Positions 1 to 13,080 are shown, numbered from the stretch's first letter. The stretch is DNA of 64,000 nucleotides from Oxytricha trifallax (GCA_000711775.1 ARYC01001231.1:1-64000), one strand, 5' to 3'. Numbers and translations: made by a program. The notes: generated by a model from the sequence alone, not told the origin.

Positions 1-1732
1 TTTGCGATACGAAAGACGTCGAACTAAGTATTCAAGAGTGCAACTTTAATAAAGCGATTGGACCAGATGGATTTTACGGAAAAATGCTAAAAAAGTCCAA
101 GAAAATGAGAGAAACAGTTTGTTAAAAAATAACATAATGGCTAAACGAAAGATAGATCCCATAATATATTAAAGAGGGAAGATTGATTCTCTTAAGTAAG
201 GACCAGAAGGAACCTTACCCGGAAGTTATTAATACAAGGCCAATAGTAGTAAATTCACATTTAGGGAAAATAGTAGAGAAAGTTATCATCAACAAAATTA
301 AGGAAAATAAGAGTGATTTACTAGAAACAGGGAATTACCAAAACGGTTTTAAGGAGAGTAAAAGCACGCATATTAATTTAATAAGACTCCTCGAACACAT
401 TAAAACCTCCAGGAGGAGGAGCAAATAACGAGAGGCATACCTTCTAATTGACTTATAAAAAGCGTATGACTCAGTCTGGAAAGACAAGCTAATCTCTATT
501 CTTAGAGGGAGAATTAATTGTAAAAAAAAGATGCTGAAGTGGTAAAACTAATCGAAATGCTCTACACAAATAACAGAATTACATTTGAAGACTAAGAGAT
601 AACCATAGAGTAAGGAGTAGCATAAGGAAGCAGACTATCACCCATGCTGTTCAACATTTACCTGCAAGACGCCTTATTCAACCAGCTAGAATTAAAATCT
701 CTAATAAAGTAAGGCAAATTAATAGCATTTGCGGATGACATATTAGTGAACGTTAAAGACCCATAATAATTCAAGAGAGTGATAGAAAGCTTCGGAGAAA
801 TAGAAAAATCCCATAATCTAAAGCTTAACACAAAGAAAACAGTTTTCTTGAGAGATGCAAAAATTTTTGGAAGGGAACTTCAGATTGAAGGAATCAACAA
901 GGTGGAAGAAGCAAAATACTTAGGACTAAAAATATGTCTGAATACCCAGAACTTTCTTAAAAATACTTGGAATGAAATTAAACAAAAAACTGAGTTTTAT
1001 CAGAAGCTGACGAGCTCAAATAATCGTACTGTTAGCGACACAATAATGATGGCTCAGATAAGATCACTGATGATATATAAGTACACCCTGTTAGTCGCAG
1101 CACAATTTATCAAAATTGAAGAAATAGAAAAGATGGAGCTACAACTGAAAAGAATCGCCTTTAGAACTCCAAGAGACATTCCGAATAAAATACTGAGGAA
1201 TGTCACCCAACTTAAAGAAACCAATACCAGTGAGATAATAAGGGATTTGGTTCAAAAAAACATGAAGAAGATCAATATGAACATTGAACATTTTATGAGA
1301 CCCAAAAGAGAGAAAGAAGAGATTAAGGTTAAAGGTAAGGAATTACAAAAAAGAAAAAGAATATTTTTGACCAAAAACGTAATGGACACAATGATGGCAG
1401 TAAGCCAAGGGAAGACTATAATCAACTACGGAATGAGTCATTATTGCAGTGTGCACAAGGTCCTGGTGGACTAAATTCATATGAAGAGATGTGAGTTAAT
1501 AAACTCAGCCGGAGACCCCACAAGATTCTCAAAAATACTAAGAGAGAAAAGACTATTTGACATGGGAAGCCACCAACAAATAGAAATCATAACAAATATT
1601 ATATGGCTAGATTAAAGAATAAGACAACTAGAAGTCCACGAGTATTATCAGCCAATTAAAAAGCTTTTTAAAGTGGCATATGTCAAAAAAAAAGATGAGT
1701 AATTTGATGTGACAAAACTAGAGACAAAGTGA
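1..1732 (+). CDS. LINE reverse transcriptase ORF, 5' partial, one frameshift
   Basis: RNA-templated DNA synthesis during retrotransposition. Reading from base 3, the frame gives NKAIGPDGFYGKML, then a basic stretch, IKEGRLILLSKDQ and QNGFKESKSTHINLIRLL, which are non-LTR reverse-transcriptase landmarks. After them come DLQKAYDSVW (first catalytic Asp region), QGSRLSPMLFNIYLQDAL and the FADD catalytic box at 728-739. The frame shifts once in or beside the A run at 521-528; upstream and downstream parts are each clean. At least ten in-frame TAA/TAG codons sit where Gln is reasonable. The ORF ends at TGA 1,730-1,732. The endonuclease domain expected upstream would lie outside the window. The frameshift could be real decay or an indel in the sequence. 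Confidence 0.85.
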
Positions 1733-1855
1733 TAAATATTCGAATATCTAAAAGGAGAGAGAATCAGAAAGTTATAATGAAGTAAAATCAGAGAATTATA
1801 ATATAATAATTAATTTAAAAAAAAAGAGAGATCTTTAATAATTAAAGAGGATACT

Positions 1856-3511
1856 ATGATGAACAAAACAAGTTTCAGTAAAACACAAGAAGAAGAGAAA
1901 TAGGGCAACTAGAGAGATAGAATTACCAGTAGGTAGAATCACGGTAATGAGAAGCGGGAGTTCTGGAGGAAGGTATAAGAAGTAAGGTTTAACCATAGAG
2001 ATAGAAGCAGAGATCAGGAGGCGCTAGGAATGAGAAATGAAGAGAAAAACAGAATTCCGCTAAACAAACAGATGGGCTTTAAAAGCAGATTGAAAATAGG
2101 GAAGTCAAACCCAAGCAAGAAGATTAACGAATCAAAAAGCCAGAGGACTCAATTCGACAAACATGAGGATGGGTCAGAGTGTATACTTGGGGACCAGATG
2201 AAATTCAAGAAATTCATTGACTTGTCGGAAGTAACTTGCCAAGGATTCGACAAAATTATCTACACAAAAAAAGGATGGACTCCAACAACATCCAAATTTA
2301 TCACCATAGTCTGTTGCCCAAGCGCAAGAACAAAGTTAGAAAAGGCACTGGTTAGAAAATACGACGAAAGGTAAGCAGCTAGAAACAGAGGCATGAGAGA
2401 ATAAAACCTATGGTCTTAGAGGCAACATGAGCACTGGAAAGAAATTAATCAAGAATGGAAACATTTTGATCTAATCCCCGGAAATCACATCTCAGAAGAA
2501 AGATTTGAGGTGACGACGAACCAAATTGAGGAAGCACAATTCAACCAAGGTAAAACGGGATTCCTAATTTTGCCTCCGTTAGTCGTGGACGACAGAGGTA
2601 TCTTATCATTAGAAAAAATCATTGGGATCACGAACTGGAAGTTAGACAACGGCAGATTCTGGAGGGACACAGAGGCATTAAGAGGAGTAATTATCCCCAT
2701 TTGTTGCAAAGGGAGTCTAAGGAATTGCAAAAACTGGGTAATCGTAAAGGTTGAAAGAGAAGCAAAAACTTTGGAGATTTACGATACTAGAAGAGCAATA
2801 GGTAGTTTTGCGTTAATCCAAAAACACCTGGGCAAGGTAAATGAACTTATCGCAAATACAGTGGGTAATGACTTCAAGGTAAACAAGCTTCAGAGCATGG
2901 TCAACACAAATTAAGTATCAGACCCTGAGGATTGTGGCATAATGGCAATCCTAATAACAAATCACCTAGCATTAGAACTACAAGGAGAACCAATATTTCA
3001 AATCTTCGCGAAAGACTGGATAAATATGCAGAGATACTACATTTTGTTCAACATGGAAGTGGTATTCATGAAGATGAAGATCGGTAGATCAGGAGTTGCT
3101 CTGAGTGACGATGAAATTGCAGAAGACACAGAAAAAAGAAATGAGGGTATATGGTAGCAGTCTAGCCAAGAGTTGACAGCAGGAACCTATGTATTCAACT
3201 CCTAAATCGATCAATGGGACGATGTAGTTATGAGAGAGGACCAAAGAGGAGAAATCGAACAAGAATTCATAGCAAACGAGGGCAGATTCAGCGAACTTGC
3301 CGAAGAAGTTCCAGAAATTGAAGAAATCCTATTTCCCAATAAGATGAAACACCGAGAAGAAGGCAGAGAGGAAAACTCAGACAAGAGAAATACCTAGGAT
3401 GCTGAGGGGGCTGTAGTAGAGGGAACTAAAGAATAAATATAAGCAGTAGTCAACTAGGAGGAGTCTTTTGGACAACAATAGTAAGTTAAGGAAGCAGACA
3501 TCAAAGAATGA
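1856..3511 (+). CDS. LINE second ORF with Ulp1/C48-like cysteine protease domain
   Basis: A 551-residue ORF starting at tandem ATGs (1,856 and 1,859) and ending at TGA 3,509-3,511. It is in the same frame as the end of the reverse transcriptase, separated by two TGA codons (1,730 and 1,778), so reinitiation or a separate message is possible. Around residues 285-365 it resembles the Ulp1/SENP papain-like fold: NWVIVKVEREAKTLEIYDTR (core strands) and then DPEDCGIMAI, whose Cys (about residue 360) matches the catalytic Cys. The position before Trp where Ulp1 proteases carry catalytic His is Asn here (about residue 293), so activity is doubtful. The C-terminus is acidic and Gln-rich. Protease domains are known in some LINE groups; the family call is by motif only. 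Confidence 0.55.
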
Positions 3512-5690
3512 GATAGCGGAGAACCGCAACTTACTGCATGTTATTAAGTTCTGATTTTACAGAATTATACTTTTGGTAATTTATCACTGTTTGTTTCTTA
3601 TTCATATTTAATTTTACCTTTAAGTATCTTACTACTACTACTATATTATACAATAATACTTGGATTATTTTTCTTTTGAATTTTTTAATACAGCTTCTTT
3701 TTTATCAAATGAAATACCTATTTATTTTAATATGGTTTTATTTTTAAGTTATTTTCAGATAATTAAATACCTAAGAGTTGTAAAAGGTTTTGCTCTAGAT
3801 TTGTCAATCAATTGCCAATATATTTAATTTTTATGTTGACACTGTATTTCAAATGGTAAATATATATATTCGCTGTGATGAAATGACTACTATTCTCACA
3901 ACAACAAAGAAAAATAAAGAAATATTTTTGATTCTTCTCAAAAGAATTTACCCCATCGTATAAACACTACTAAAGTTTGAATTTAAGTAAACGTTATTTC
4001 AATTAAAAAATCCCAATTTATTTTTAGGTTTTAAATAGACTGTTCAATATATTCTGTGTTGATATATTTGCCTTAAGCATTGAACTTATTCTCTGCAACA
4101 TAAGTTAACATGAATGTAAATTTCAATTAAAATATTTAATAATAATATTGATTTAAACATTGAAACTGATAGAAATCGTGACATGACTTCTTTGCCATCT
4201 CCTGAGATTTTAATTATTTAAACCCCTCTCTGTTAGTCATAGAATATATTAGTTAATTTGGTTGTTATTGAGTTAGATCTGATACGATAAGGATATAATA
4301 TTTTAATGATGAATTTAATAAAGTTTTTTTGATGTTAAAGATTTCTGTCAATAAATTTACAATGAGAATTTAATTATTGAATTGGTATAAAAAGTTCAAT
4401 ATTGTATTATATAGCTTTGGTCCTTTGCTTTTTCAAAAAATTTCTTTAAAATTAAATTGTTTTCAATAATCTATATAGAAAATATTTCAAACCTTGTTAA
4501 GACTATTTTTGAACTTTTTTCAATAGTAAATATATTTTTTTGAATTTTTTTAATTAAATTTTTTGATAATAAAATATCAAAACAATATTTACATAAAATA
4601 TTAAAGAAAATTAAAAAGAAAAATATTAATTAACCAAGTCTCTCAAGTTTAAAAATAATTATAATAATAAAATGAAATAAATTTTAACACATCAACAGAT
4701 TAAATATATAAAGAACTCTAAATAAAAAAATCATCTATACCAGAATTAAAGAGTATTAAGGGGTTTTAAATGATCAAATAAATAGATTTAAACTATATAT
4801 TTTCAGTTAAATTGATTCTAACAGCAAAGTCAAAGTTATCGTTAGGTATGACCTCAAATTACTGTTTGAAGTAGTCTTTGTAACCTATGAATGCTTTGAT
4901 ATCATAAGCATAAAACTTAGAAATATAAAAATTTCAAGAATTTATTCATTTCATTTTGAAATCTGATTTCAAAAATTAGAGCGCATTTAGTAATATCGCT
5001 ATCATTCTTTTAATAAATACCAAAAATTAACTTACTAAAAATGATGGAATATTGTTAAATTGGGAAGCTATTTTTGGTTAAAATTGGAAATTTTAGTTAA
5101 TATATATTTAGAATAATTTTTTATAGTTAAATATTTATTATGATTGATGAAAAAAAGCTATTAATTTACTTATATATTCAAAATTGATAATGCAATATAT
5201 TCCAACAATAATTTGTAATTTTAACAGTTTAATTTATATTATTTCTATTCTCGACCAAGGCTTAAAATATATTATGTTAAATGAAATTAAAAATTAAAAT
5301 TTTATATTAAAGACTAGATATATTTTGGAAAACTATCTAAAATACTTTTGTGTGATATAAAAAAGGATTATTTTATAAAAAAGAAATGCGTATATAATTA
5401 CATTTTCAAAAAAATATTAATATAAATAAAAACCCTGGTTAGAATTAAGTTATTTAATAATTTAATTTATAATAATATGAAAGAGTTTAACATTAAAAAA
5501 CATAGATAAAACCCCAAGAGTAATTTTTTGAGCAATCGAGGGTTGTAAAAATAAAATATTTCTTAATTATTGCAAAGTTAAAATGAGAAAAATGAAAACC
5601 CATTACGAGAAATACAAAAGTGGGTGGAAAGTGAAATTTAACATTATGAATATTACTAAAAGAATCTCTCTCAGTTTCAAAGAAGCTGTT
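3512..5690. other. AT-rich spacer, no gene seen
   Basis: Very AT-rich DNA with homopolymer and TA runs after the retrotransposon. No open frame with protein-like composition and no recognisable motif was found on either strand. Probably germline-limited DNA. Confidence 0.6.
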
Positions 5691-5824
5691 CGTCCCATCC
5701 CTGATCAGGAAGATGTATCTCTGTCGTGAATGCAGGCTAGTGGCCAGACCTCCCTTATGGAGCTGTGACTCAGGGATCTCTGCAGGAGCCTTTACTTGTA
5801 AGTGGGAGATACACTGAGGAACCA

Positions 5825-6523
5825 ATGCCAATCCACCTCGACCTCCTAGCGACCCTCAGGAGCGGTCTCAACCTCGTCAACAATGCTGTCAAAGGGACGG
5901 ATGAACTGCTTGGTCCTGATCTATTCATAGTAAGAGAAGATCTAGGCGATTCTGGCGTGGGTCTTCCTGCTAGGGTCTGGTGCAGTGGGAGCACTCCATT
6001 TTCCTATAATCGAATTTAAGTTTTAATGTTTAAATCTTAATTAATTAAAATAGGGCAGCCGTTAAAACTATAACTAAACCCTTAAATTAAACTATTAAAC
6101 GATTAAATAATTTTAAACTTACAAAATCTCCCAGACTTTTTTGCCTTCGAGTTTTTTAGGAAATGTTCTGCTAGTAGGGCCATCTTAAGGTCATTTTGTA
6201 GCCCTTTGAAAACTAGGGGGAACTTGGGCACTCGGGTCACACAGCACACGCCCTGGCGGAGTTGCGCTCAATTTTCTTTTTCCCTAAAATTAAAAAATAA
6301 ATAAATATAATTAATTGATTAATTGATGATCCCCCAATTGTAATTGGTAAAAATACTAACCCATTCAGACCTCCTTGAGGCTCAGGTGCTTCAGAGCATC
6401 GACCAAGGAAGGAGTAAATGCCCAGGTGATCGACCCCATGTCACAATTAGGGGTAAGAAATAATAGTCAGCAGGGGTGCCTGGAAGGTCTTTCTAGGGGA
6501 GTGGCTCAGGAAGATCTGCTTGA
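5825..6523 (+). CDS. Possible unknown protein in GC island, plus strand
   Basis: Frame open from just after TGA 5,702-5,704 to TGA 6,521-6,523. The first in-frame ATG is at 5,825; protein-like sequence already precedes it. Readable pieces include HLDLLATLRSGLNLVNNAVK and DLLEAQVLQSIDQGRS. The middle (about 6,007-6,125) is AT-rich and full of TAA codons, so it may be an IES or intron. No family recognised. The overlapping minus-strand ORF is at least as plausible. Confidence 0.25.
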
Positions 6524-7406
6524 TCTGTATAAGATTTTCTCCTAAGGCTACTAAGTTAAACTTCTCTAGATTAGAGGAAATCTCTAAATGAAATCGTTAT
6601 AGCACCAGAGGAAATCCGTGAGGGTGTAGGCGTCGCTGGCCGAGGGGGGCTCTTATGAACATCTCCTGGAGGTCTTTATCAGCTGGCCTTTTGCTGGGCT
6701 TTTTAAAGATCTGTTGGTCCCTAGGTTATTAGTTGAGTGACCGTTAGGGATTTGTCCGTTATTTCTTAGGTTGTTTTATTTTCTCTAGTAATTCGTTCAG
6801 TTATCGATGCAGGTCGGCAGGCAGCCCACTGATCAAGTATTAGACTAAGAATCTGCACATTCTTGGCCATTTCCCGCTGAGGGGCATCCGCTCCATTTGG
6901 TCTGTCGAGAGTGGAAATATCTCGTCTTTGAAGTTTCGCAATAGAGCCGTTGGGGTTCTATCCAATAAGTCGTCTGAGAGGCCCCCACCTCCGACCTCGG
7001 TCGCGTCTTCACTAATAGGTACTGCTCCCCTTATTCTCAAGGTCTCCTCTCTCGTATCGTCATGTAGTCTCTCTGATCGATATGTCGCTTCTCTGGGGAA
7101 GGTGAGCTTGCGCACGGATAGTCGTAGCTCGATGCTGCTGTTGACCATCTCTTGGTAGTGGCTGGTCACGTTACTGACCAAAGATGGCATCTACCATGTC
7201 TTGCATCTCCTTGTAGGATCTCCGACCAACAGAAAGGTTGTCCATTAAGCATCTGAGTCTCGTCCCATGATGGCGGCGTCTGGGATGTGGGAGGGCTCTA
7301 TTTGGACCCGGAGGGTGGGCGGCAGCAGGTGGCGATGGAGCTCCACCGATGGGGAGGACAGGAAAGGTATGATCTTGTGCGATACTTGATTATCAGGGCT
7401 CAGCAT
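6441..7406 (-). CDS. Possible unknown 321-residue protein in GC island, minus strand
   Basis: A frame running from an ATG at 7,406 to TGA at 6,443-6,441, with TAA/TAG read as Gln. Composition is protein-like, charged and rich in Arg, Glu and Leu, with segments such as SSIELRLSVRKLTFPREATY and a Gly run. No signal peptide or membrane segment is visible and no domain was recognised. The low frequency of stops in a one-stop code and the high GC make chance ORFs likely, so confidence is low. A one-base shift near 6,441 would extend it with another protein-like stretch. Confidence 0.3.
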
Positions 7407-7490
7407 CTTTGTTTGGACTGGGGTGTATATATTATAATAATTAGGGGTTAATATACTAAAATAAAATTTAATCAGATCAGGCCTCAAAAG

Positions 7491-10400
7491 TTGGTAGCTT
7501 TTTGATTTTTGAAGACCCCCCTATATATGTATATATATTAGTACTACTATAATTTTACATAAAGCTACCAAAGTTCTTATAATAATAAAAATATAGTATT
7601 TAATTTAAATTCAAATTCAACTTAATTCAAAAAAATACTCTTGAGGTTTTATTATAAAGTTTAATGATGATAAATTTTAATATAAAAATTAAAAATCATA
7701 TTAATTTTTCTATTTGATTTATAAATACAAAATTAGTCAATCTTATTATATAAAACTTATTAAATAGCTTAAATGAGAATACCGAAATAGCCAATCACTA
7801 AGAATAAGGATATGATTGTAAAAATGCCTCCTATTGAAGACTTGAAGGTCTCTTCCCCATTATAATTCAATTATATAGGGTGTCCATATTGATCAATGGA
7901 TCTCAAGCTTTAATTTAATTATAATGATAGGATTATACAATATATTTTTATTAAAAAACTAAATTAATATTATTTATTAGTGGAACAATATATATTTTTA
8001 CATCTTCTAGATGCGAATTTAAAAAATCCAAACCCTCTTTTTTTCCCTCCAGAGTTATCACCTTCCCGGTTTTGTTCCAATTATTGCATATCGATTAGTC
8101 AATATTTTTGTTAATTAATATTAGATTATTTAAAATTTCTATTATATTGGATATATGCAATAATAATAATAAACCATTTTTGAGTATATTTAGTTTAAGA
8201 TGTCTGATATTTTATAAGATAAACTTTTATTAACTTTACTACGTCACTCTGTAATTCTATGTCAAAACCAACAATAATAATATAAATTATATAATGTATA
8301 TTGATTTTCAATCATGAATAAATATTTTACAATAGTAAACTTGAGATAGAGCCTGAGAAAATAAAATTATTGAGAATGGGGGTAGTAGTAGTAGAACATT
8401 TATCAATTTCTCATCTTCTGGGGAAAATAATTTCAAAATACATGGAGAAATTCGATTGAATTAATGATTTGAATAATACTGAATAAAAATACCATTTCCA
8501 GGTTTAAATAGTGGATCAGGGTTAAGAGACTTTTAGTTAAAAGATATTGTGTAATTTGACATTGATTCAGATAAAATTTAGAAATTTTATGAGAGAAAAG
8601 ATTGTAAATTTTGATAAGTTAAGAGCTTAAAATACTAATTGCAAATGACCATATATTAATAATATTTATGCATAATTAAATCATTTGTATATATCTAACT
8701 AAGAATTAAGAGCTGAATTAAATATTGACTTAATTAAAATTTATTTATAAATCATTATAAACACAAGCTTTATCACTGTACTCTAATAATTTTATTTAAT
8801 TTTTCAATATAAAGCTTAATATTCAATATCTTATTGAAAATATTCATCATATAATATTTTTTTATTTATAATTATATTTTTTATGGAAGACTCTCATGTC
8901 GGTAAGGAATTCTTGGAGGGGGGTAATTAAAATTAATCTCGGTATTCCTGATTAAAATTATAGGCCGCAAAATTCAACCTCATGATTATTTTTGACTAAT
9001 TCTATAGCACTTATTCTCCATTAATCATCTAACTTTAAAATGCATCACCTACTTGCTTCCCTTGCAGATTTGTCCAGTCCCACCTACGTTTAGATAAGAG
9101 AGGATGGCTTAAAAAAGATAATTTACTTTAGATAAAAAATTAATGTATTATATTAAATTATCCTTAGTGTTTTTTTATTAAGATTCAAGATACCTTAGAT
9201 CTTTTAACACTCTGAAAAGAATTTAAAGTCGGAAAATATGTAAAGTTAATAACAAGTTATTCTTTTCTGACATAAAAATTATAGGTAATCTTGTTTAAAA
9301 TTTAAAATAATTTAAATTAATTTATCAAAAAGTTTAAATACGGCATCCTAACCTTCAAAGGATGAGAACATTTTCTTAAGTATAGAAAAAATTATCTTTT
9401 GAGAAGGTATTTAACTTTAATATATCTTACATGTTAAACAAACTTAGGCTATTGGGAAGCATCCTCCTCCCCATAATGTATACTTTTCATTTGGTATTTT
9501 GAAAGAATTTTTTACGCTGAGTAATAGTAGTTAATGAACATGGGCTATGCGAGCAATAGTTTAGGAGCTATAGCATCACCAAAGCACATTTTTATATTTT
9601 TAAAAATAATTATAAATTTTACATAAATTTTTTAGTTTGATAGCTGAAAAAGAAACTATACAAAATAAAAATAAACAAAAGTTTACATTTAATATAAAAA
9701 ATAATAATCTTTAAAAAGAACCAGTCTAAAAGAAAGGTTCGCTTTCTAACTTTTTTTCGTCGCTGCTGCAGTTTAATTTATTTAATTCAATTTTTTCTTT
9801 AGAAATACATGTTTTTTAATCGGGTAGAGTCCCTTCAATAACCCTAAAATGTTAATATCTATTGAAATGAGGGGTGTAAAGAACATTAAATACAGGATTT
9901 ATTTATAGTCTTTTATTTTCCTTCCTTGAGTCCTTAGTTTTATGAAAAGAAAAGTTATCAATAAGCATAATAATCTTTGTCAGAGTACTTATCTCTGAAC
10001 TTTCATAGAAATTTTATATATAAATCAGTTATTAATAAGTGAGGGAAGATAAGATAAACTAAATTATCATGAAAAATATATGAAAACTTTAATTTAAAAT
10101 GAAAATTAGTTAAATTTATAAGTATTAGTAATTACACAAAATAAAAATGGATTCATTGTCAAGCTTTATTATTTCTATTCTAATACATAAATTCTACCAT
10201 CATTCCATTCTTCTTGTGTTGTTCACTTTCAGTTCTTTGGTTCTTCAAGTGATTTTTTTTTAGCTTCCAAGGATCTTAACCAACGTATTTATGATATAAA
10301 ATTATTTTTAGATAAGTTTTTATAACTTACAAATTTTGTTGAGTGACCACCATCTTCTGGTTACTCACTTTTCACATATTTATTATGATTAAATCAATTC

Positions 10401-11628
10401 CTAATTACTTATATTTTTCTTAAAATAAATCATGATTATCTTTTCTAATACACTTAGAATAGAATGAGAGTAAATTTTAACCATTTTATTATAAACTTCT
10501 ATTCTGATGTACTTTTTCTAACAAAACTTTGATATAAAAAAATTGAATTTTAAAATAGTATCTTCATGTGTGAAATTTTTATTATGCTCTAATCCTACCT
10601 CATTTAATCAAATATTTATTATTATTTTAAATGGAACAGTTAAGTCAACTTACTATAATCATCACATTTATATAGTAACTTTAACAGCAGATCTAAATGG
10701 TTTATGCCATTTAATTACCCAAAACTTCCCATACAGCTCAATAATTAATTAAATTTAAACCCTAAACATCAATATAAACACTAATAAAACCATAATAATG
10801 TAAATACCTTAATTTATTACAGTTATCAATATATAAAATTAATCAAACTACTAAAGGAGTTTTGAGGTATTAAAAAATCTATATAAATGGAAACATGAAT
10901 TCATGGTTTTAATATAGATATTTAAATATAGATTTGGAAATTTATTTATTTAGTAAAAAGTTATAGACTATTAAGAAAATTAATTTTTAAATTGATAAAA
11001 ACTTATCAATATTGAGAAAATATGTAATTTAATATTTAATTCTAATATTAACGATTTAAATCTATTTCAAAATTCAATATGTCAAATTATCTTAAAATAA
11101 TGCATTGAGGAAAAATTAAAAGATTATTTTTTTAAATAAAAATCAGTTTATATATTATTCTTTAAATAAAAAAGCTATATTTTTAAATAAATTTATTAGT
11201 ATTAAAAAAATATAAAAAGTTATATTTGTTTACACTCGTAATAGTTGAGATTGCTAAATTTAATAGAATAGTTAAAATAAAAATAAATTTATTGTTTAAA
11301 TTGCTTTTATAAATGAGAAAGTTACAAATTATATTAAAAATATTTTTTATAAATGAATTTGACTGTTGTTCTAAATTTCATTATTTTTCTATCTCCTTCT
11401 CCAAATTTGTAAACACAAAAGCCTTACTGTTTATAACTATATCGTTTGTAATAAATTTAAATTGAAGTTTAAATGTTAACAATAATAGAAAATCCAAATT
11501 TAATTAAATTTTGCAATTTTTTCAGACCCAACTTTACATAAATACTCTTCATCATTATTTCTTCTCTCTGTGTTCAAAATTATTACAAATTCTTTATAGA
11601 AAAAAATATATAATTTTAATATAATTAT
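7491..11628. other. AT-rich spacer with small unexplained islands
   Basis: Mostly AT-rich DNA without recognisable genes. Slightly GC-richer patches occur near 7,830-7,910, 8,885-9,110 and 9,720-9,780; they may be isolated MDS fragments, but none translates into anything recognisable. No repeats of note. Confidence 0.5.
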
Positions 11629-12170
11629 TTGAATACATTAATTATTATTGAGCGAGGAAAGATGCGGAGAAAGCATATAAACGGAAAGGGTATAACGAAC
11701 AGCAACCACAGCTGGTTAGGTGACCTACTGCAAAAGTTGGAGAAGGCGAGGGACATGCACCCCAGGGGAAAGCTTAGCGACGAGTGGCAGCTCAAACCTG
11801 GGTTCCAAAGTTGCATTCTTCAAAAACACTAATCTTAAGAAAGATGATGTAGGTTTCGTTATGGGAATTACAGGAACCGAAGTGAGGACCTTCTACTTAA
11901 ACAACAAAGACAAAAGTAGAAGTGAAGAAAAACATAAAAGTAAGAACTTTAGCAATTGGAGATGGTGCAAATGATGTCAACATGATTAACACAGCCATAA
12001 GAATGTTGAGCTAAAAGCTTGGGTAAAGCCCCCCAAGATGAATATTGACTCTGTTAAGTTGGTCCTTAAGTGGCATGTTTTTGGCGGCAACAGTAGTATA
12101 CTCATCAACAAGAATCGCAAGACTGGGTAACGAAATGGCGCTCAATAATAATTAATGTATTATATATTAT
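11629..12170 (+). pseudogene. P-type ATPase-like fragments, broken
   Basis: Three short motifs of P-type ATPases occur within 550 bases but in different frames and not in normal spacing. LKKDDVGFVMGITGTEV (about 11,833-11,883) resembles the region after the hinge aspartates. TLAIGDGANDVNMINTA (about 11,945-11,997) is the classic GDGxND hinge and is closest to the P4 (phospholipid flippase) type. ATVVYSSTRIARLGNEMAL (about 12,087-12,146) resembles the actuator-proximal strand. In a real ATPase the GDGxND box comes just before the MGITG region, so order and frames are disturbed. It could be a decayed copy or a partial set of scrambled MDSs; no pointers were confirmed. Confidence 0.45.
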
Positions 12171-12229
12171 TAAAGTCTAGAAATCAAATTTTGATCTCTA
12201 GATTTTTTAATTTACCTATAGTTACTTAC

Positions 12230-13080
12230 TATTACTACTACTATCATTATTTTCGGCTCTTCGTTTTCGTTGCAGTTACTCTCTGAAGGTGCATGGACTT
12301 TGGCTATATCCACATTTGCAATTTGAGAAATATCATGAGCATCGATGCCCAATTAATTATCATCTAAATTATCAATTATATGCTTCACAACATATTCTCT
12401 CATAATAATATATTAAGCAATTCTATTGACATTATAAAGTCATTTCTTTTTGTTAGACTGGATGATTCTCATTTTTATATCCAAAGATTGAATCAAGAAT
12501 TTACATGCTTTTACGGGATTAACATTTACAATCCGTAAATAACTAGATTAAGTTATCTTAATTATATTATAAATTCAATTAAAAATAAAAAAATTATGTA
12601 ATTTATAGGGAACCTCAATCCCTCTAGCATGACTTTTTTTACTTTGTATTTACCCATTTAAATCTTGGCTTATTTCTTTCTTAATTTGCCTTTTAAACTT
12701 TGAACTGAGCATATTATCCTTAATAAATAAAACTAACTTTCTTTGATATTTTTAAGTTTATTTTAAGATAATATAATATGTAAACTATTTATTTACCAAT
12801 ACTTATTGAGGTAAATCTTAGAGACTAGTAAAAAAAACAAAATATTATTTATTATTTAAAAAATTCAGCACTCTCATTTGTTTTATGATGCTTGAAATAT
12901 CAAGCTCCTACTCTTTTTTTTCAAGTTCATACATTCTTTTTTTCATGGTTGCCTTTCTACAACAAAATATAGTGCCATAAAAGTTCTTCCAAGCTTATCC
13001 CGCAGAATATTTGAAACTTTGTCTACTCATAATGATTCTGATCATCTATGCATATTATTGGAAATCATAATGCCTCTTTT
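12230..13080 (-). other. Minus-strand coding-like pieces of an unknown gene
   Basis: On the minus strand several pieces read like protein once TAA/TAG are Gln: KFKRQIKKEISQDLNGQIQS (about 12,700-12,640), NPVKACKFLIQSLDIKMRII (about 12,535-12,475) and REYVVKHIIDNLDDNQLGID (about 12,405-12,345), which runs on into an acidic, Asn/Glu-rich tail. They are separated by AT-rich DNA and one in-frame TGA near 12,450. Order high-to-low coordinate is consistent with one gene broken by IESs. No family recognised. Confidence 0.35.

Larger units (their letters stand above)
1..3511 (+). mobile_element. LINE (non-LTR) retrotransposon, 5' end outside the window
   Basis: Two consecutive ORFs on the plus strand, both using TAA/TAG as glutamine and ending in TGA: a reverse transcriptase (to 1,732) and a Ulp1-like protease ORF (1,856-3,511). 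No long terminal repeats are seen and the element is cut by the window start. Its base composition is richer in G and A than the AT-rich flank that begins near 3,540. No poly-A tail or clear target-site duplication could be found at the 3' end. The reverse-transcriptase part has one frame break, so this copy may be damaged. Assignment to the LINE class comes from the reverse-transcriptase motif layout; the clade is not determined. Confidence 0.85.
5690..7490. other. GC-rich island of unknown nature
   Basis: A sharp rise in GC relative to both flanks, with a short AT-rich interruption around 6,007-6,130 and another around 6,285-6,350. Long TGA-free frames exist on both strands: minus 7,406-6,441 and plus 5,825-6,523. 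Which strand is coding cannot be settled by eye. On the minus strand a second protein-like frame follows the first (MGSITWAFTPSLVDALKHL, about 6,435-6,375), shifted by one base. The AT-rich breaks look like IESs or introns. It could be a transposon fragment, a group of MDSs from a somatic gene, or a non-ciliate insertion. Confidence 0.5.
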
